A stretch of 47,048 bases of DNA, from assembly GCF_003311645.1 (NCBI RefSeq), contig NZ_QEST01000167.1, forward strand, positions 1 to 47,048. Direction: 5' to 3'. Below are positions 31,757-41,181 of this stretch, in pieces; the stretch's first letter is position 1, and each line of letters starts with the position of its first letter. The notes below the pieces were generated by a model. It was not told the DNA's origin, made no database searches, and was given only the letters and a program-made list of their open reading frames with translations. The translations under genes were made by a program, and so were the position numbers. The DNA is from Streptomyces sp. PT12 (lineage in GTDB: Bacteria > Actinomycetota > Actinomycetes > Streptomycetales > Streptomycetaceae).

Positions 31757-31767
31757 TCCCGCCTCCT

Positions 31768-31778
31768 TGCGAACACCA
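31768..31778 (-). promoter_or_regulatory. TGGTGTTCGCA motif before the monooxygenase gene
   Basis: On the minus strand this 11-mer ends 11 bases before ATG 31756 and is followed by AAGGAGG. It matches the first 11 bases of the 19-bp motif at 34852-34870 and, with one change, that at 11436. Only the left half of the palindrome is kept, so it may be a half-site. Confidence 0.3.
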
Positions 31779-31944
31779 CTGGTTCAGAGCTTCTGACCAT
31801 GGCGCGCACCGCTGGACCAGGGCTCGGGTCGCGCTTGAGCCCGGAGCGCGAAGCGCCCCGCCCCCGGGTCCCTGCCCTCGTGGGAAAACGAGGAGTGCGG
31901 AGGGACGGTGGGTGCGGGGCCTTCGAGGCGGTCCGACCTGTGGG

Positions 31945-32931
31945 TCAGCCGTTGAGGAAGGTGGTGCCGACCGGGTCGTAGCGGTCACCAGCGACGGCCT
32001 CGGCCGGCGCGGCGGCCTCGATCGCGGCCAGCTCATCGCCGGACAGCTCCAGAGTGGCGGCCGCGAGGTTCTCCTCAAGGTACCGCTGGCGGCGGGTGCC
32101 GGGGATCGGCACCACGTCATCGCCGCGGCGCTGGAGCCAGGCCAGGGCCAGCTGTCCCGCGGTCACGCCGCGCGCCGCGGCCAGCTCGTCCAGCCGGGCG
32201 ACGATCGCCAGGTTCTTCTCCAGGTTGCCTTCGGCGAACCGCGGCTGGTAGCGGCGCACGTCGTTGGCGGCCAGCTCGCCAAGCGAGCGGTACTGGCCGG
32301 TCAGGAACCCGCGCCCCAGCGGCGCGTACGGGACCACGCCGACGCCGAGCTCGCGGCAGACCGGCACGATCTCCCGCTCCAGGTCCCGGCTCCACAGCGA
32401 CCACTCGCTCTGGAGCGCGGCGATCGGGTGCACCGCGTGCGCCCGCCTGATGGTCTCAGGACTGGCCTCGGAGAGCCCGAGGTGGCGGACCTTGCCGGCC
32501 TGGACCAGCTCGGCCATGGCGCCGACGGTCTCCTCGATCGGCACCTCCCGGTCGACCCGGTGCTGGTAGTACAGGTCGATGTGGTCCACGCCGAGCCGGC
32601 GCAGCGAGGCGTCGCAGGCCCGCCGCACGTAGGCGGCGTCGCCGCGCACCTGGATGGGCTCGCCGAGGCGGTTGGCGAAGCCGAACTTGGTGGCGAGCAC
32701 CACCTCGTCACGGCGGTCGGCGATCGCCCGGCCGACCAGCTCCTCGTTGTGTCCCGAGCCGTAGTAGTCGGAGGTGTCGAGGAAGGTCACCCCGAGGTCG
32801 AGGGCCCGGTGCAGGGTGGCGATCGACTGGGCGTCGTCCGTGGCGCCGTAGGCATGGCTCATGCCCATGCACCCGAGACCCTGCGCGGAGACCGCCAGTT
32901 TGCCGAGATGCCGGGTGGGGACGGGGGTCAT
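31945..32931 (-). CDS. Aldo/keto reductase
   Basis: The protein has 328 residues; ATG 32931 follows GGAGG. It has the AKR barrel motifs [31 protein letters not shown] (Asp52, Tyr57), VLATKFGF (Lys82), DLYYQHRVD (His) and [11 protein letters not shown], followed by [16 protein letters not shown] for the NADP 2'-phosphate. It belongs to the group of YhdN/AKR13-like reductases common in streptomycetes. It could reduce a ketone or aldehyde of the pathway, or be an accessory stress gene. It is on the same strand as the flavin monooxygenase genes, with 188 bp between, so it may have its own promoter. Confidence 0.9.
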   Translation of the reverse strand: MTPVPTRHLGKLAVSAQGLGCMGMSHAYGATDDAQSIATLHRALDLGVTFLDTSDYYGSGHNEELVGRAIADRRDEVVLATKFGFANRLGEPIQVRGDAAYVRRACDASLRRLGVDHIDLYYQHRVDREVPIEETVGAMAELVQAGKVRHLGLSEASPETIRRAHAVHPIAALQSEWSLWSRDLEREIVPVCRELGVGVVPYAPLGRGFLTGQYRSLGELAANDVRRYQPRFAEGNLEKNLAIVARLDELAAARGVTAGQLALAWLQRRGDDVVPIPGTRRQRYLEENLAAATLELSGDELAAIEAAAPAEAVAGDRYDPVGTTFLNG

Positions 32932-33175
32932 GGGGAAAGCCTCCTGGGCTCGGGGGTTCTCTTGGGCAGACGCTAGAAGCTGGAGTGCGCTCCATGTCAA
33001 CCCGGCGTGGCCGCGTCCCCCACACCCGGTGACGTCCGGGCAGGGCAGGACGGCCCCCGGCACTGGCGTTCCCGCTCCCCGCATCGCGTCCGCGACGGGG
33101 GAGACGGTCACGTCGGCTCCGGAGGCCAGACCCCGCAGGCCGCGTCAACACCGGCCGGGCGACGGGGAGTTCAGC

Positions 33176-34426
33176 TCACTCGCCGCCCGCCCGCTGGGTG
33201 GCAAGCGGACGGGTTCCGGCCACCACGGGGGCGGCCGCAGGACGCTTCTTCCTCGGGTTCGACCAGCGCTGGGTCAGGGGGCGCTCGATCAGCGCGTACA
33301 GCGCCCAGGAGGCCAGGATCGAGGCGCCGAGGAAGAGCGCCATCAGGCCGACCGCGCCGGGGATCGAGTACGCGTTGCTGCCCAGCATCTTCCAGACGCC
33401 GACCATCACCGTGTAGTGCACCAGGTAGAAGGCGAAGGAGATGTCGCCGAGCCAGACCATCACCTTGTTGCGGAAGAGGGTGAACCGCCCTTCGTTGTCG
33501 GCGATCGCGCCCGCGGCGATCAGCATGGCGGCCGGCACGATGCAGATGGCCTTCGATGAGTAGATGTACGGCGTGTAGTAGCCGACCACATAGCTCGCCA
33601 CGAGCAGTGCGCCGGACCAGATCATGCCGATGTTCCGCCAGGTGCCGGCCATCACCGCGCGGGCCACCAGGATGCCGAGCGCGAAGTCAAGGATGCGCGG
33701 GATCGGCAGGATGTAGGAGTAGAAGTACTGGTTGACCGAGGTCTCAGGCTCCATGTCCATGAAGAGGGTGCCCTCGGGGACCAGCAGCACGGAGAGGAAC
33801 GGCGTGGCGAAGATGCCGACGATCACGCCGACGATCCACAGGTTGATCCGCTGGACCGGGATCTTCTTCACCCAGTGCAGCAGCACGGGGAACGACAGGT
33901 AGAAGACCAGCTCAACGGCGAGCGACCAGCCGGCCGGGTTCACGCCGAAGTTGACGGCGAAGTCCGGGTACCAGACCTGGATCATCAACAGGTTGAGCAG
34001 CCCGATCTCCAGGTCGGTGAGCGGCGCCGCGAACACCACCATGGCCAGGCCCCACACCAGCACGTAGTTGGGGACGATCTTGACCAGCCTGCGCCGCCAG
34101 AAGCGCGGCGCGGTGTCGCTGTCCCGTGCCGACCAGGTGAGCACAAAGCCGCTGAGCACGAAGAAGAAGGTGACGCCGAGCGCGCCTAGGTGGCTGACGG
34201 CGTTGTTGTAGGTGGTCACGGCGGACTCGCTGGTCAGCCAGGGGACGCCCAGGTAGCCCAGGAGCGACGCGTGGTAGATGAAGACCACGAACGCCGCGGG
34301 GAAACGCAGCCCGGTGAGCGTGTTGAGGCGGTTGGACCGGGCACGCCCCGGCGCCGCCGCGGCGGCGGGCGGTGGCGCGCCGTCCGCCGATTCCTGCCCG
34401 GGCACGGGCACTCTGTCCGTCGACAC
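33176..34426 (-). CDS. Membrane acyltransferase (acyltransferase 3/OafA family)
   Basis: The protein has 416 residues from GTG 34426, with AAGGAG seven bases upstream. A short charged N-terminus leads to LNTLTGLRFPAAFVVFIYHA, the membrane start of acyltransferase 3 proteins with the conserved His. About ten membrane segments follow, including GVTFFFVLSGFVLTWSARD and NPAGWSLAVELVFYLSFPVL (the family's W-S-L-x-x-E motif). Such enzymes transfer acyl groups from CoA or ACP to hydroxyls of secreted glycans, lipids or antibiotics. It is the only candidate membrane tailoring enzyme here and may acylate the cluster product or a cell-envelope component. It is divergent from the alcohol dehydrogenase gene. 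Confidence 0.85.
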   Translation of the reverse strand: MSTDRVPVPGQESADGAPPPAAAAAPGRARSNRLNTLTGLRFPAAFVVFIYHASLLGYLGVPWLTSESAVTTYNNAVSHLGALGVTFFFVLSGFVLTWSARDSDTAPRFWRRRLVKIVPNYVLVWGLAMVVFAAPLTDLEIGLLNLLMIQVWYPDFAVNFGVNPAGWSLAVELVFYLSFPVLLHWVKKIPVQRINLWIVGVIVGIFATPFLSVLLVPEGTLFMDMEPETSVNQYFYSYILPIPRILDFALGILVARAVMAGTWRNIGMIWSGALLVASYVVGYYTPYIYSSKAICIVPAAMLIAAGAIADNEGRFTLFRNKVMVWLGDISFAFYLVHYTVMVGVWKMLGSNAYSIPGAVGLMALFLGASILASWALYALIERPLTQRWSNPRKKRPAAAPVVAGTRPLATQRAGGE

Positions 34427-34617
34427 GTTCTGCTCCTTGGGGGGTGAGGGGATCTGCGAGCCGGTGGTGGCGCCGAACGCCGCGGTGCCGCACCGCCCGC
34501 GTCGGCGGACCGGCGCCGGGAACTTCCTCCGCCGCCGCGAAGTTGGACCGACCGAGCGGTTCCGGGGCGCTGGACTCCGGGCGCGTTCCTCGAATTCCTC
34601 GCCGAACGCGCCACCAC

Positions 34618-34654
34618 ATGCGTTACCGAATGCGTTACCGAGATTCGTCACCGA
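34618..34654. repeat. 12-bp direct repeats in the acyltransferase/ADH intergenic region
   Basis: ATGCGTTACCGA is repeated exactly at 34618-34629 and 34630-34641, and a degenerate third copy (TTCGTCACCGA, 34644-34654) follows. These lie in the 602-bp gap between divergent genes, about 190 bp upstream of the acyltransferase start. They look like a candidate binding site for a direct-repeat-binding activator. Confidence 0.5.
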
Positions 34655-34851
34655 GTGCGTTCCTGCTCCGGCCGCTTCCAAAGGCGGGCCCCACCCGGGG
34701 AAAAGCGCCGGAACGCAGTGAAAGCTACTAGACCCGGCGCGGAACAACCGGGGCGGATTTATAGGGGTGTTGTGAGCACCACCCTGCGCCGCGCCGCCCC
34801 CGCGAAACCCCCGGCACACCGGGTCGAGCCGGGCGTCCGCCGCTCGTTGAC

Positions 34852-34870
34852 TGGTGTTCGCACCACCATG
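34852..34870. promoter_or_regulatory. Second copy of the 19-bp candidate operator
   Basis: TGGTGTTCGCACCACCATG has an inverted pair TGGTG/CACCA around TTCG. It is identical to the site upstream of the ACP operon at 18 of 19 positions, and lies 159 bp before the ADH start. This is the main evidence that the ADH-ALDH genes belong to the same regulon as the core operon. Confidence 0.45.
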
Positions 34871-35028
34871 TCCGGCAGGCACTTCCCGCCGCGCGCGACG
34901 GCCGACGACAATGGCTCGGTGGAATATCCGGAACGCACCGCGCACCACGCCGCATTCGCTTACCCCGCGTCGGAAAGGAAGCGGCGTTCGGGCCAGGACG
35001 AACGCGGCGCCGCTTCCGGGGCGGCCTG

Positions 35029-36108
35029 ATGCGGGCGGTCGGCGCCATACTGCGGGATCCGGCGAAGCCGTTCACCATCGAGGAGTTCGAGCTGGCCGAC
35101 CCAGGACCCGGCGAGGTCCTGGTCCGGGTGGTGGGCGTCGGGCTGTGCCACACCGACCTGCTGCTGCGCGACCGGCCCGCGCTGCCGCTGCCGATGGTCT
35201 TCGGCCACGAGGGCTCGGGCGTCGTCGAGGCGGTCGGCCCAGGGGTGCGCCGGATCGCCCCCGGCGACCACGTGGTGCTCAGCTACGACTCCTGCGGCTG
35301 GTGCGGGCAGTGCCAGGCCGGATCGTCCGCGTACTGCGACGAGTTCACCGCTCGCAACCTCACCGGAACCCGGCCTGACGGCACGACCGGCGCGCGGGAC
35401 CTGGCCGGCGGCCCGCTCGCCGCCCGCTGGTTCGGCCAGTCCTCGTTCGCCACCCACGCCCTCGCCACCGAGCGCAACGTGGTCCCTGTCGACCCGGCGC
35501 TGCCGCTGGCCCTGCTCGGGCCGCTGGCCTGCGGCATCCAGACGGGGGTCGGCTCGGTACTCAACTCGCTGCGGGTGCCGCCCGGCGCGGGCATCGCCGT
35601 CTTCGGCGTCGGGACGGTCGGCCTGGCGGCCGTGATGGCGGCGCGGATCGCGGGCGCCGACGAGATCGTCGCCGTCGACCTGCACCCGCGCCGCCTGGCA
35701 CTCGCCCTGGAGCTTGGCGCCACCCGCGCGGTGGACGGCGCGGAGCCCGAACTGGCGGCGGCCGTCGGCCAGGTGGATCACACCCTCGACACCACCGGCG
35801 TCCCTGAGGTGATGCACACCGCGATCGCCGTGCTGCGCCCCCGGGGGAGCTGCGGCCTCGTCGGCGGCGGCAGCGGCCAGCTCACCGTGCGGCCACAGCT
35901 GTTGGCGGGCCGGATGCTGCGCTACCTGATCGAGGGCGAGGCCGTGCCGCACCAGTTCATCCCCCGGCTGATCGGGCTCTGGAAGCAGGGCAGGCTGCCC
36001 TTCGACCGCCTGGTGCGCAGCTACCCGCTGACCGCGGTCAACGAGGCGGAACGCGACGCCGCCGACGGGACGGCCATCAAGCCGGTCCTGCTGCCTGGCA
36101 GCCCCTGA
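35029..36108 (+). CDS. Zinc-dependent alcohol dehydrogenase (MDR family)
   Basis: The protein has 359 residues. Catalytic zinc ligands are Cys40 (GLCHTD) and His60-Glu61 (FGHEGSG). The structural zinc site has Cys89, Cys92, Cys95 and Cys103. The NAD(P) domain shows IAVFGVGTVGLAAVMAARIA and the acidic VAVDLHPRRL, which suggests NAD preference. It resembles aryl or benzyl alcohol dehydrogenases. Forty-four bp downstream is an aldehyde dehydrogenase gene, so together they could oxidise an alcohol to an acid. No strong ribosome-binding site is visible before ATG 35029. Confidence 0.9.
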   Translation: MRAVGAILRDPAKPFTIEEFELADPGPGEVLVRVVGVGLCHTDLLLRDRPALPLPMVFGHEGSGVVEAVGPGVRRIAPGDHVVLSYDSCGWCGQCQAGSSAYCDEFTARNLTGTRPDGTTGARDLAGGPLAARWFGQSSFATHALATERNVVPVDPALPLALLGPLACGIQTGVGSVLNSLRVPPGAGIAVFGVGTVGLAAVMAARIAGADEIVAVDLHPRRLALALELGATRAVDGAEPELAAAVGQVDHTLDTTGVPEVMHTAIAVLRPRGSCGLVGGGSGQLTVRPQLLAGRMLRYLIEGEAVPHQFIPRLIGLWKQGRLPFDRLVRSYPLTAVNEAERDAADGTAIKPVLLPGSP

Positions 36109-36152
36109 CCCACCCACCGCGCACCCGGGCGGAGCGCCAGGAGAGGACAACC

Positions 36153-37589
36153 ATGACCGGGACCGCCAGCGGGCTTGACGCCCGCACCATGACCGTCGAC
36201 GGGGTGGCGCTGCCGGCCACCGGCACCCTGGACGTGATCGACCCGGCGACCGGCCGGGTCTTCGCCCAGGCGCCCGACTGCGCGGCGCCCCAGCTGGACC
36301 GGGCGATGGCGGCGGCGGCCGCCGCGTTCCCCGCCTGGCGCCACGACGAGGCGGCGCGCCGCGCGCTGCTGCGCCGGTCCGCCGACGCCGTGGACGCCGC
36401 CGCCGGCCAACTGGCGCCGCTGCTCACGGCGGAGCAGGGCAAGCCGCTCGACCAGGCCCGCCGTGAGGTTGCCTCCACCGGGCGCTGGCTGCGCTACTTC
36501 GCCGAGCTTGAGCGGGCGCCAGAGCCCGCCCCTGAGGCCACTCCAGGCGCCGCCGTCGAGGTGCTTCGCCGCCCGCTTGGCGTGGTGGCCGCCATCACCC
36601 CATGGAACTACCCGCTGCTGCTGGCCGCCTGGAAGATCGCCCCGGCGCTGCGCGCGGGGAACACGGTGGTGCTCAAGCCGTCCCCGTACACCCCGTTGAC
36701 CAGCCTGCTGCTCGGCGAGGTCCTGCGCCCTGTGCTGCCGCCAGGCGTGCTCAACGTGGTCAGCGGCGGCGACCGGCTGGGCGCCTTGATGACGGCCCAC
36801 CCGACGCCCAGGAAGATCAGCTTCACCGGCTCGGTGGCCACCGGCCGCCAGGTCGCCGCCACCGCCGCCCTTGACCTCAAGCGGCTGACGCTGGAACTCG
36901 GCGGCAACGACCCGGCGTTGGTGCTGGACGACGCCGACCCGACGGCGATCGCCGACGCGCTCTTCGGGGCCGCCTTCGTCAACAACGGGCAGGCATGCAT
37001 GGCCGCCAAGCGGGTCTACGCCCCGAGCCGACTGGCCGGTCCCCTGGTCGAGGCGCTCGCGGCGCGCGCCAGGGCGGTGCGGGTCGACGCCGGCACCGTG
37101 CCCGGCGCCCAGCTCGGCCCGGTCAGCAACCGCCCCCAGTACGAACGGGTCGGCGGGCTGGTCGATGACGCGCTGCGGCACGGCGCGGTGGCCGCGGTCG
37201 GCGGGCGACAGATCGACCGGCCCGGCTACTTCTTCGAGCCGACCGTGCTCGCCGGCGCCGCGGACGGCACCCGCGTCGTGGACGAGGAGCAGTTCGGCCC
37301 GGTGCTGCCCGTCGTCGCCTACCGGGACCTCGACGCGGTGGTGCGCCGGGTGAACGCGGCGCCCTACGGGCTGACCGCCTCGGTCTGGTCGGCCGACCCC
37401 GGGCGGGCCGCCGGGGTGGCGGCCAGGCTGGAGGCCGGGCAGGTCTCGGTCAACGCGCACGGCAACGGTGTCCTGCCGCACCTGCCGTTCGGCGGCCACC
37501 GGGCGAGCGGCCTGGGTGTCGAGAACGGCCCCTGGGGCCTGGCCGCCTACACCGACCTCCAGGTCAGGCTCCGCCCGGCCACCGGCTGA
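36153..37589 (+). CDS. NAD(P)-dependent aldehyde dehydrogenase
   Basis: The protein has 478 residues; ATG 36153 follows CAGGAGAGG. Catalytic Glu248 sits in LTLELGGNDPALV and nucleophile Cys282 in NNGQACMAAKRVY. Cofactor-binding ITPWNYPLLLAAWKIAPAL and ISFTGSVATGR are typical of succinate-semialdehyde/benzaldehyde-type dehydrogenases. With the ADH gene upstream it converts an alcohol through an aldehyde to the carboxylic acid. This could make the acid that the GH3 enzyme activates. The cluster's plus-strand genes end here. Confidence 0.92.
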   Translation: MTGTASGLDARTMTVDGVALPATGTLDVIDPATGRVFAQAPDCAAPQLDRAMAAAAAAFPAWRHDEAARRALLRRSADAVDAAAGQLAPLLTAEQGKPLDQARREVASTGRWLRYFAELERAPEPAPEATPGAAVEVLRRPLGVVAAITPWNYPLLLAAWKIAPALRAGNTVVLKPSPYTPLTSLLLGEVLRPVLPPGVLNVVSGGDRLGALMTAHPTPRKISFTGSVATGRQVAATAALDLKRLTLELGGNDPALVLDDADPTAIADALFGAAFVNNGQACMAAKRVYAPSRLAGPLVEALAARARAVRVDAGTVPGAQLGPVSNRPQYERVGGLVDDALRHGAVAAVGGRQIDRPGYFFEPTVLAGAADGTRVVDEEQFGPVLPVVAYRDLDAVVRRVNAAPYGLTASVWSADPGRAAGVAARLEAGQVSVNAHGNGVLPHLPFGGHRASGLGVENGPWGLAAYTDLQVRLRPATG

Positions 37590-37789
37590 CGCCGGGGGCC
37601 GCCCCTGGCCGTGTGCACATCGACACCGCGGCGCAGGTCACGTACGGGCAGACGTCGCCGGACGCCGCGCTGTTCTGGTGAGGCGGTGCGGGCCGCCGCA
37701 CGCCGCGCGGGCCTGGTGGGCCACAGGCCGTATTGACCTGACCATGCCATTATCGCGATCATGGCGCCACCCCCACCCAGGAGATGCGC

Positions 37790-39127
37790 ATGCGCAGATT
37801 TCCGCGCGGCAGGCGGACCGCCATCGCCGCCACCGTTCTCACCCTCGCCCTGGCCGTCACGACCGGAGCGCAGGCCACCGCGGCCCCCGAAGGCTCGGCC
37901 TCGGAAGGCTCGGCCCCCGACGGCCGGGCCCGGGCGGCGGACGCCGTCAGGCAGTACGAGGTCGGCGACGTGGCTACGGCCCACGCCCGCACGGCCCTGG
38001 CCCGCACCGGCACCGCGATCGACGAGGTCCGTTCGTCGTCCGTGGTGATCACCGCGGACGAGGCCCACGCCCAGCGCCTGGCCGACCTCGGCTACGAGCT
38101 GACCGCCCTCACCGCGCCGACCGGGCGCGGCGGCCCCATCACCGCCGCCGCGCCCGGGGACTACCACACCTATGGCGAGGCGCTCGCCGCCGTCGCCGAG
38201 GCCGAGGCGGCCTACCCCGACCTGGTCAGCAGCCAGGTCATCGGCCAGTCCCACGAGGGCCGCGACATCGTCGCGGTCAAGGTCAGCGCGAACGTGGCCG
38301 CCGACGAGGACGAGCCCGAGGTGCTGTTCACCCACAACCAGCACGCCCGCGAGCACCTGACCGTCGAGATGGCGCTCTACACCCTGGGCGAGCTGACCTC
38401 CCAGTACGGCACCGACCCCGAGATCACCGCCCTCCTCGACAGCCGCGAGGTGTGGCTGATCCCCTCCGTCAACCCGGACGGCAAGGTCTACGACCAGGAG
38501 TCGGGATCGTTCCGCAGCTGGCGCAAGAACCGGCAGCCCAACGCGGGCTCCTCCTCCATAGGCACCGACCTGAACCGCAACTGGGCCTATGAATGGGGCT
38601 GTTGCGGTGGCTCCTCGGGCTCGCCCGGCAGCGAGACCTATCGGGGCTCCGCCCCCGAGTCGGGCCCCGAGACGACCGTGGTCGCCGACTTCGTGCGCGG
38701 CCGCGTGGTCGGCGGCGAGCAGCAGATCACCGCGCACATCGACTTCCACACCTATGGCGAACTGGTGCTGTGGCCCTACGGCTTCACCTACGCGGACACC
38801 GCGCCCGGGCTCACCGCGGACGACGCGGCGGCGTTCGAGGCGCTGGGCACCGCGATGGCCGACAGCAACGGCTACACCCCGCAGCAGTCAAGCGACCTCT
38901 ACATCACGGACGGCACGATCAACGACTGGTTCTGGGCGGACCAGGGGATCTTCTCGTTCACGTTCGAGATGTACCCGACGTCGAGCGGCGGCGGTGGGTT
39001 CTACCCGCCGGGGGACGTGATCGACCGGGAGACCAGCCGCAACAGGGAGGCCGTGCTGACGCTGCTGTCCTACGCGGACTGCGCCTACCGGGCCGCGGGT
39101 CTCGAGGGAGAGTACTGCGCCGCCTGA
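37790..39127 (+). CDS. Secreted M14 zinc carboxypeptidase
   Basis: I prefer ATG 37790, because AGGAG is six bases upstream; ATG 37784 has no spacing. The 445-residue protein starts [19 protein letters not shown], a twin-Arg-containing or Sec signal peptide ending near AQATAA. A propeptide-like region leads to [20 protein letters not shown]. The zinc site is HNQHAREH (His and Glu), with VNPDG, the LNRNW Arg, [10 protein letters not shown] (third ligand) and FTFEMYP (catalytic Glu). It is an extracellular peptidase, presumably a housekeeping gene at the cluster edge. A strong hairpin follows the stop. Confidence 0.92.
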   Translation: MRRFPRGRRTAIAATVLTLALAVTTGAQATAAPEGSASEGSAPDGRARAADAVRQYEVGDVATAHARTALARTGTAIDEVRSSSVVITADEAHAQRLADLGYELTALTAPTGRGGPITAAAPGDYHTYGEALAAVAEAEAAYPDLVSSQVIGQSHEGRDIVAVKVSANVAADEDEPEVLFTHNQHAREHLTVEMALYTLGELTSQYGTDPEITALLDSREVWLIPSVNPDGKVYDQESGSFRSWRKNRQPNAGSSSIGTDLNRNWAYEWGCCGGSSGSPGSETYRGSAPESGPETTVVADFVRGRVVGGEQQITAHIDFHTYGELVLWPYGFTYADTAPGLTADDAAAFEALGTAMADSNGYTPQQSSDLYITDGTINDWFWADQGIFSFTFEMYPTSSGGGGFYPPGDVIDRETSRNREAVLTLLSYADCAYRAAGLEGEYCAA

Positions 39128-39143
39128 GCCGCCCCGCGCCGCA

Positions 39144-39178
39144 CACCGTGACCGGCCGTGGCGCGGCCGGTCACGGTG
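39144..39178 (+). terminator. Strong intrinsic-like hairpin after the carboxypeptidase gene
   Basis: CACCGTGACCGGCC (39144-39157) and GGCCGGTCACGGTG (39165-39178) are perfect 14-base complementary arms around a seven-base loop, 17 bases after the carboxypeptidase stop. There is no U-tract, as is usual in Streptomyces. Confidence 0.8.
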
Positions 39179-39235
39179 GGGCGGGCGGTGGCGGTGACAC
39201 GGGCGTGGTCGGCGTGGCGGCGCTAGGCTGGCGGA

Positions 39236-39787
39236 ATGAGTGAGTCCGCCGCGCCGTCCCGGGATGTTCTGGCCGGGCAGGTCGCCGAGTTGGCCCGGCG
39301 GGTCTCCGAGCTCGAGTCCAGGCTCGGCGGCGGCGCGCGGCCCCCGGGGGGCGAGGCCGAGCCGCCCGACACCTACCCCGACACGTACTGGGCGCTGCCG
39401 CACCTCAGGGAGCGCCTGGAGGAGGCGGAGCACGGCGGGGTCCTGTTCGCCGGGTCCGTGGTCGTGCCCAGCGGCCAGCGGGTGGAGTGGGAGCGTTCCG
39501 CCGCGACCGACGCCGTGCTGGGCACGGACTGGTCGGAGCTCGCCGAGACGCTGGGCGCGCTGGGGCAGCCGGTGCGGCTGCGGCTCGTCCAGGCCCTGCT
39601 CGAGGGGCGCAGCGCGGTCGCCGAGCTCACGGAGCTCGACGGTCTCGGCACGACGGGCCAGATCTACCACCATCTGCGGCAGTTGGTGGCCGCCGGCTGG
39701 CTGGAGACGACCACGCGCGGCCGTTACCAGGTGCCGCCCACGCGGCTCGTCCCCCTCCTGATCATGATCACGGCCGCCCGCCGTTAG
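39236..39787 (+). CDS. ArsR-like winged-helix regulator
   Basis: The protein has 183 residues. The N-terminal heptad-like VAELARRVSELESRL suggests a short coiled coil, then a linker and LAETLGALGQPVRLRLVQAL, VAELTELDGLGTTGQIYHHL and LVAAGWLETTTRGRYQVPPT, the ArsR/helix-turn-helix pattern. The C-terminus is a hydrophobic LIMITAARR. No metal-binding cysteines are visible, so it is probably not a metal sensor. It lies between the peptidase and the lanthipeptide locus; its targets are unknown. Confidence 0.8.
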   Translation: MSESAAPSRDVLAGQVAELARRVSELESRLGGGARPPGGEAEPPDTYPDTYWALPHLRERLEEAEHGGVLFAGSVVVPSGQRVEWERSAATDAVLGTDWSELAETLGALGQPVRLRLVQALLEGRSAVAELTELDGLGTTGQIYHHLRQLVAAGWLETTTRGRYQVPPTRLVPLLIMITAARR

Positions 39788-39837
39788 GGCGCCCGTCGTT
39801 AGGCCGCCCTGTGTCCGTCAACAGGGAGAACGGAGAC

Positions 39838-41088
39838 TCATGACGCGGGCCGGTCCCGGGTGCTCGCCGGGTAGGAAATCACCAAGCGCGCTTCGGGCTT
39901 GTCGATGACGTAGCCGCTCACGAGTCGGTCGCCGGGGGTGTTCGACGGGTAGACGGTGATGAGCGGTTGCACGGTCCTGTCGTTGTCCCACAGATTGATC
40001 TGTCGGCACAGCCGGGACGCCAGGTCGGCACCGGCCGGGCCGTAACCAGCCGCCCCCAACGCGAATCGGGGGGTGCCGCCCTCCTCGCCGGGGAGGCGTT
40101 CGAAGACGAAGTACGCCAGCGAGTCATCCTCCACCAGCGCGGGAGTGCGGCTGAGGATGGCGGGCTTGCGCAGACCGGCGTCCACCGCGGCCTGCTGTGC
40201 CTCGAAGCGGCAGGTTCCCCGCTCTGCCGCGGTCATGCGGAGCCACACGCCGTCGAAGGGGTCCTCGGGGCCGACGGTGGCGTTCGACCAGACGGTCACC
40301 GGGGCGTGGTCGAGCACGCCCCTCAGCGCTTCGGGGTCGATGGGCTGGTCCGCGTCCCAGTGGAGGGTGACGTGCCCGTCGTCGTCGATGTGCCCCTGGC
40401 GTTCGCCGTCCTGCCCGATCATGGGGAGGAAGCCGCAGAGCTCGACGGAGTCCGACACCATGCAGTCGTCCTCACGGGTGAAGGCGACGCTTCGGGTCTG
40501 TCCGCGCCAGCGCAGCGGCAGTACCAGGCGCCCGCCGGGGGCGAGCTGCTCCCACCAGGCAGCAGGGACATCCCAGACACCCACGGTGGCGATCACTCGG
40601 TTGTAGGGGGCGTCTTCGGCGGCGCCGAGAGCGCCGTCCCGGGTGACAACGTTGATGTGGTCGTATCCGGTTGCGTCAAGCGCCTCGCGTGCGTGCCGCG
40701 TCACGTCCGGGTCGATGTCGACCGTGGTGACGCGGCCTGACGGGCCGACGAGATGCGCCAGGAGGGCAGCGTTGTAGCCGGTGCCGGCGCCGATCTCCAG
40801 GACGCGGTCCCCGACTCGAACGTCGAGCTGTTCGAGCATCGTGGCGACAACGGAGGGCACCGAGGCGCAGCTCAGGGGCAGAGGACCGTCGTTGTTCGGC
40901 TTGATGGTGATGGCCTCGTTGGTGTACGCCCGCTCGACGCTGACGGCGGGAACGTGCTCGTGGCGGCGCACCGTCCGCATCGCCTCCTCGACGCGGGCGG
41001 AGCGGATTCCCCCTGCCTCCACGATGCGATCGACCATGCGGTTTCGCAGCGCGTCGGGCGAGGCGCTGACGGGAGAAGCGGTGTTCAT
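39838..41088 (-). CDS. FxLD-system methyltransferase (protein-L-isoaspartate O-methyltransferase-like)
   Basis: The protein has 416 residues; GGAAAGGAC precedes ATG 41088. SAM-binding VLEIGAGTGYNAALLAHLVG and the upstream LSCASVPSVVATMLEQLD place it with PCMT-like enzymes, and the extended C-terminal domain (about 200-416) is what FxLD-associated methyltransferases have. Similar enzymes methylate aspartate in lanthipeptides, giving aspartimide or isoaspartate. Aspartates in the precursor's C-terminal half (Asp34, Asp38, Asp44) are possible targets. It is the last gene of the minus-strand operon that begins with the precursor. Confidence 0.85.
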   Translation of the reverse strand: MNTASPVSASPDALRNRMVDRIVEAGGIRSARVEEAMRTVRRHEHVPAVSVERAYTNEAITIKPNNDGPLPLSCASVPSVVATMLEQLDVRVGDRVLEIGAGTGYNAALLAHLVGPSGRVTTVDIDPDVTRHAREALDATGYDHINVVTRDGALGAAEDAPYNRVIATVGVWDVPAAWWEQLAPGGRLVLPLRWRGQTRSVAFTREDDCMVSDSVELCGFLPMIGQDGERQGHIDDDGHVTLHWDADQPIDPEALRGVLDHAPVTVWSNATVGPEDPFDGVWLRMTAAERGTCRFEAQQAAVDAGLRKPAILSRTPALVEDDSLAYFVFERLPGEEGGTPRFALGAAGYGPAGADLASRLCRQINLWDNDRTVQPLITVYPSNTPGDRLVSGYVIDKPEARLVISYPASTRDRPAS

Positions 41089-41181
41089 CGTTGTCCTTTC
41101 CGGGGGCGCGCGGCCTGGCTGAACCAGGCGGCGGGCATGAGCGTAGTGAGTTGATCGTGACGCTGTGGGTGCGTGGAGTTG

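Larger units (their letters stand above)
34427..35028. promoter_or_regulatory. 602-bp divergent regulatory region (acyltransferase/ADH)
   Basis: No gene is supported. Beyond the 12-bp repeats it contains TGGTGTTCGCACCACCATG at 34852-34870, one base different from the motif at 11436-11454, and a looser GGTGTTGTGAGCACCACC near 34765. The stretch 34720-34760 has lower GC than its surroundings, with ATTTATAGG near 34756 as a possible promoter element. Confidence 0.45.

Noticed and set aside
34028-34045. Another match to the candidate operator (GCGAACACCACCATGG)
   Set aside because: It lies inside the acyltransferase coding sequence and encodes a membrane segment, so it is probably coincidental.
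34960-37499. Long minus-strand open frames opposite ADH and ALDH
   Set aside because: Shadows of two well-supported dehydrogenase genes.
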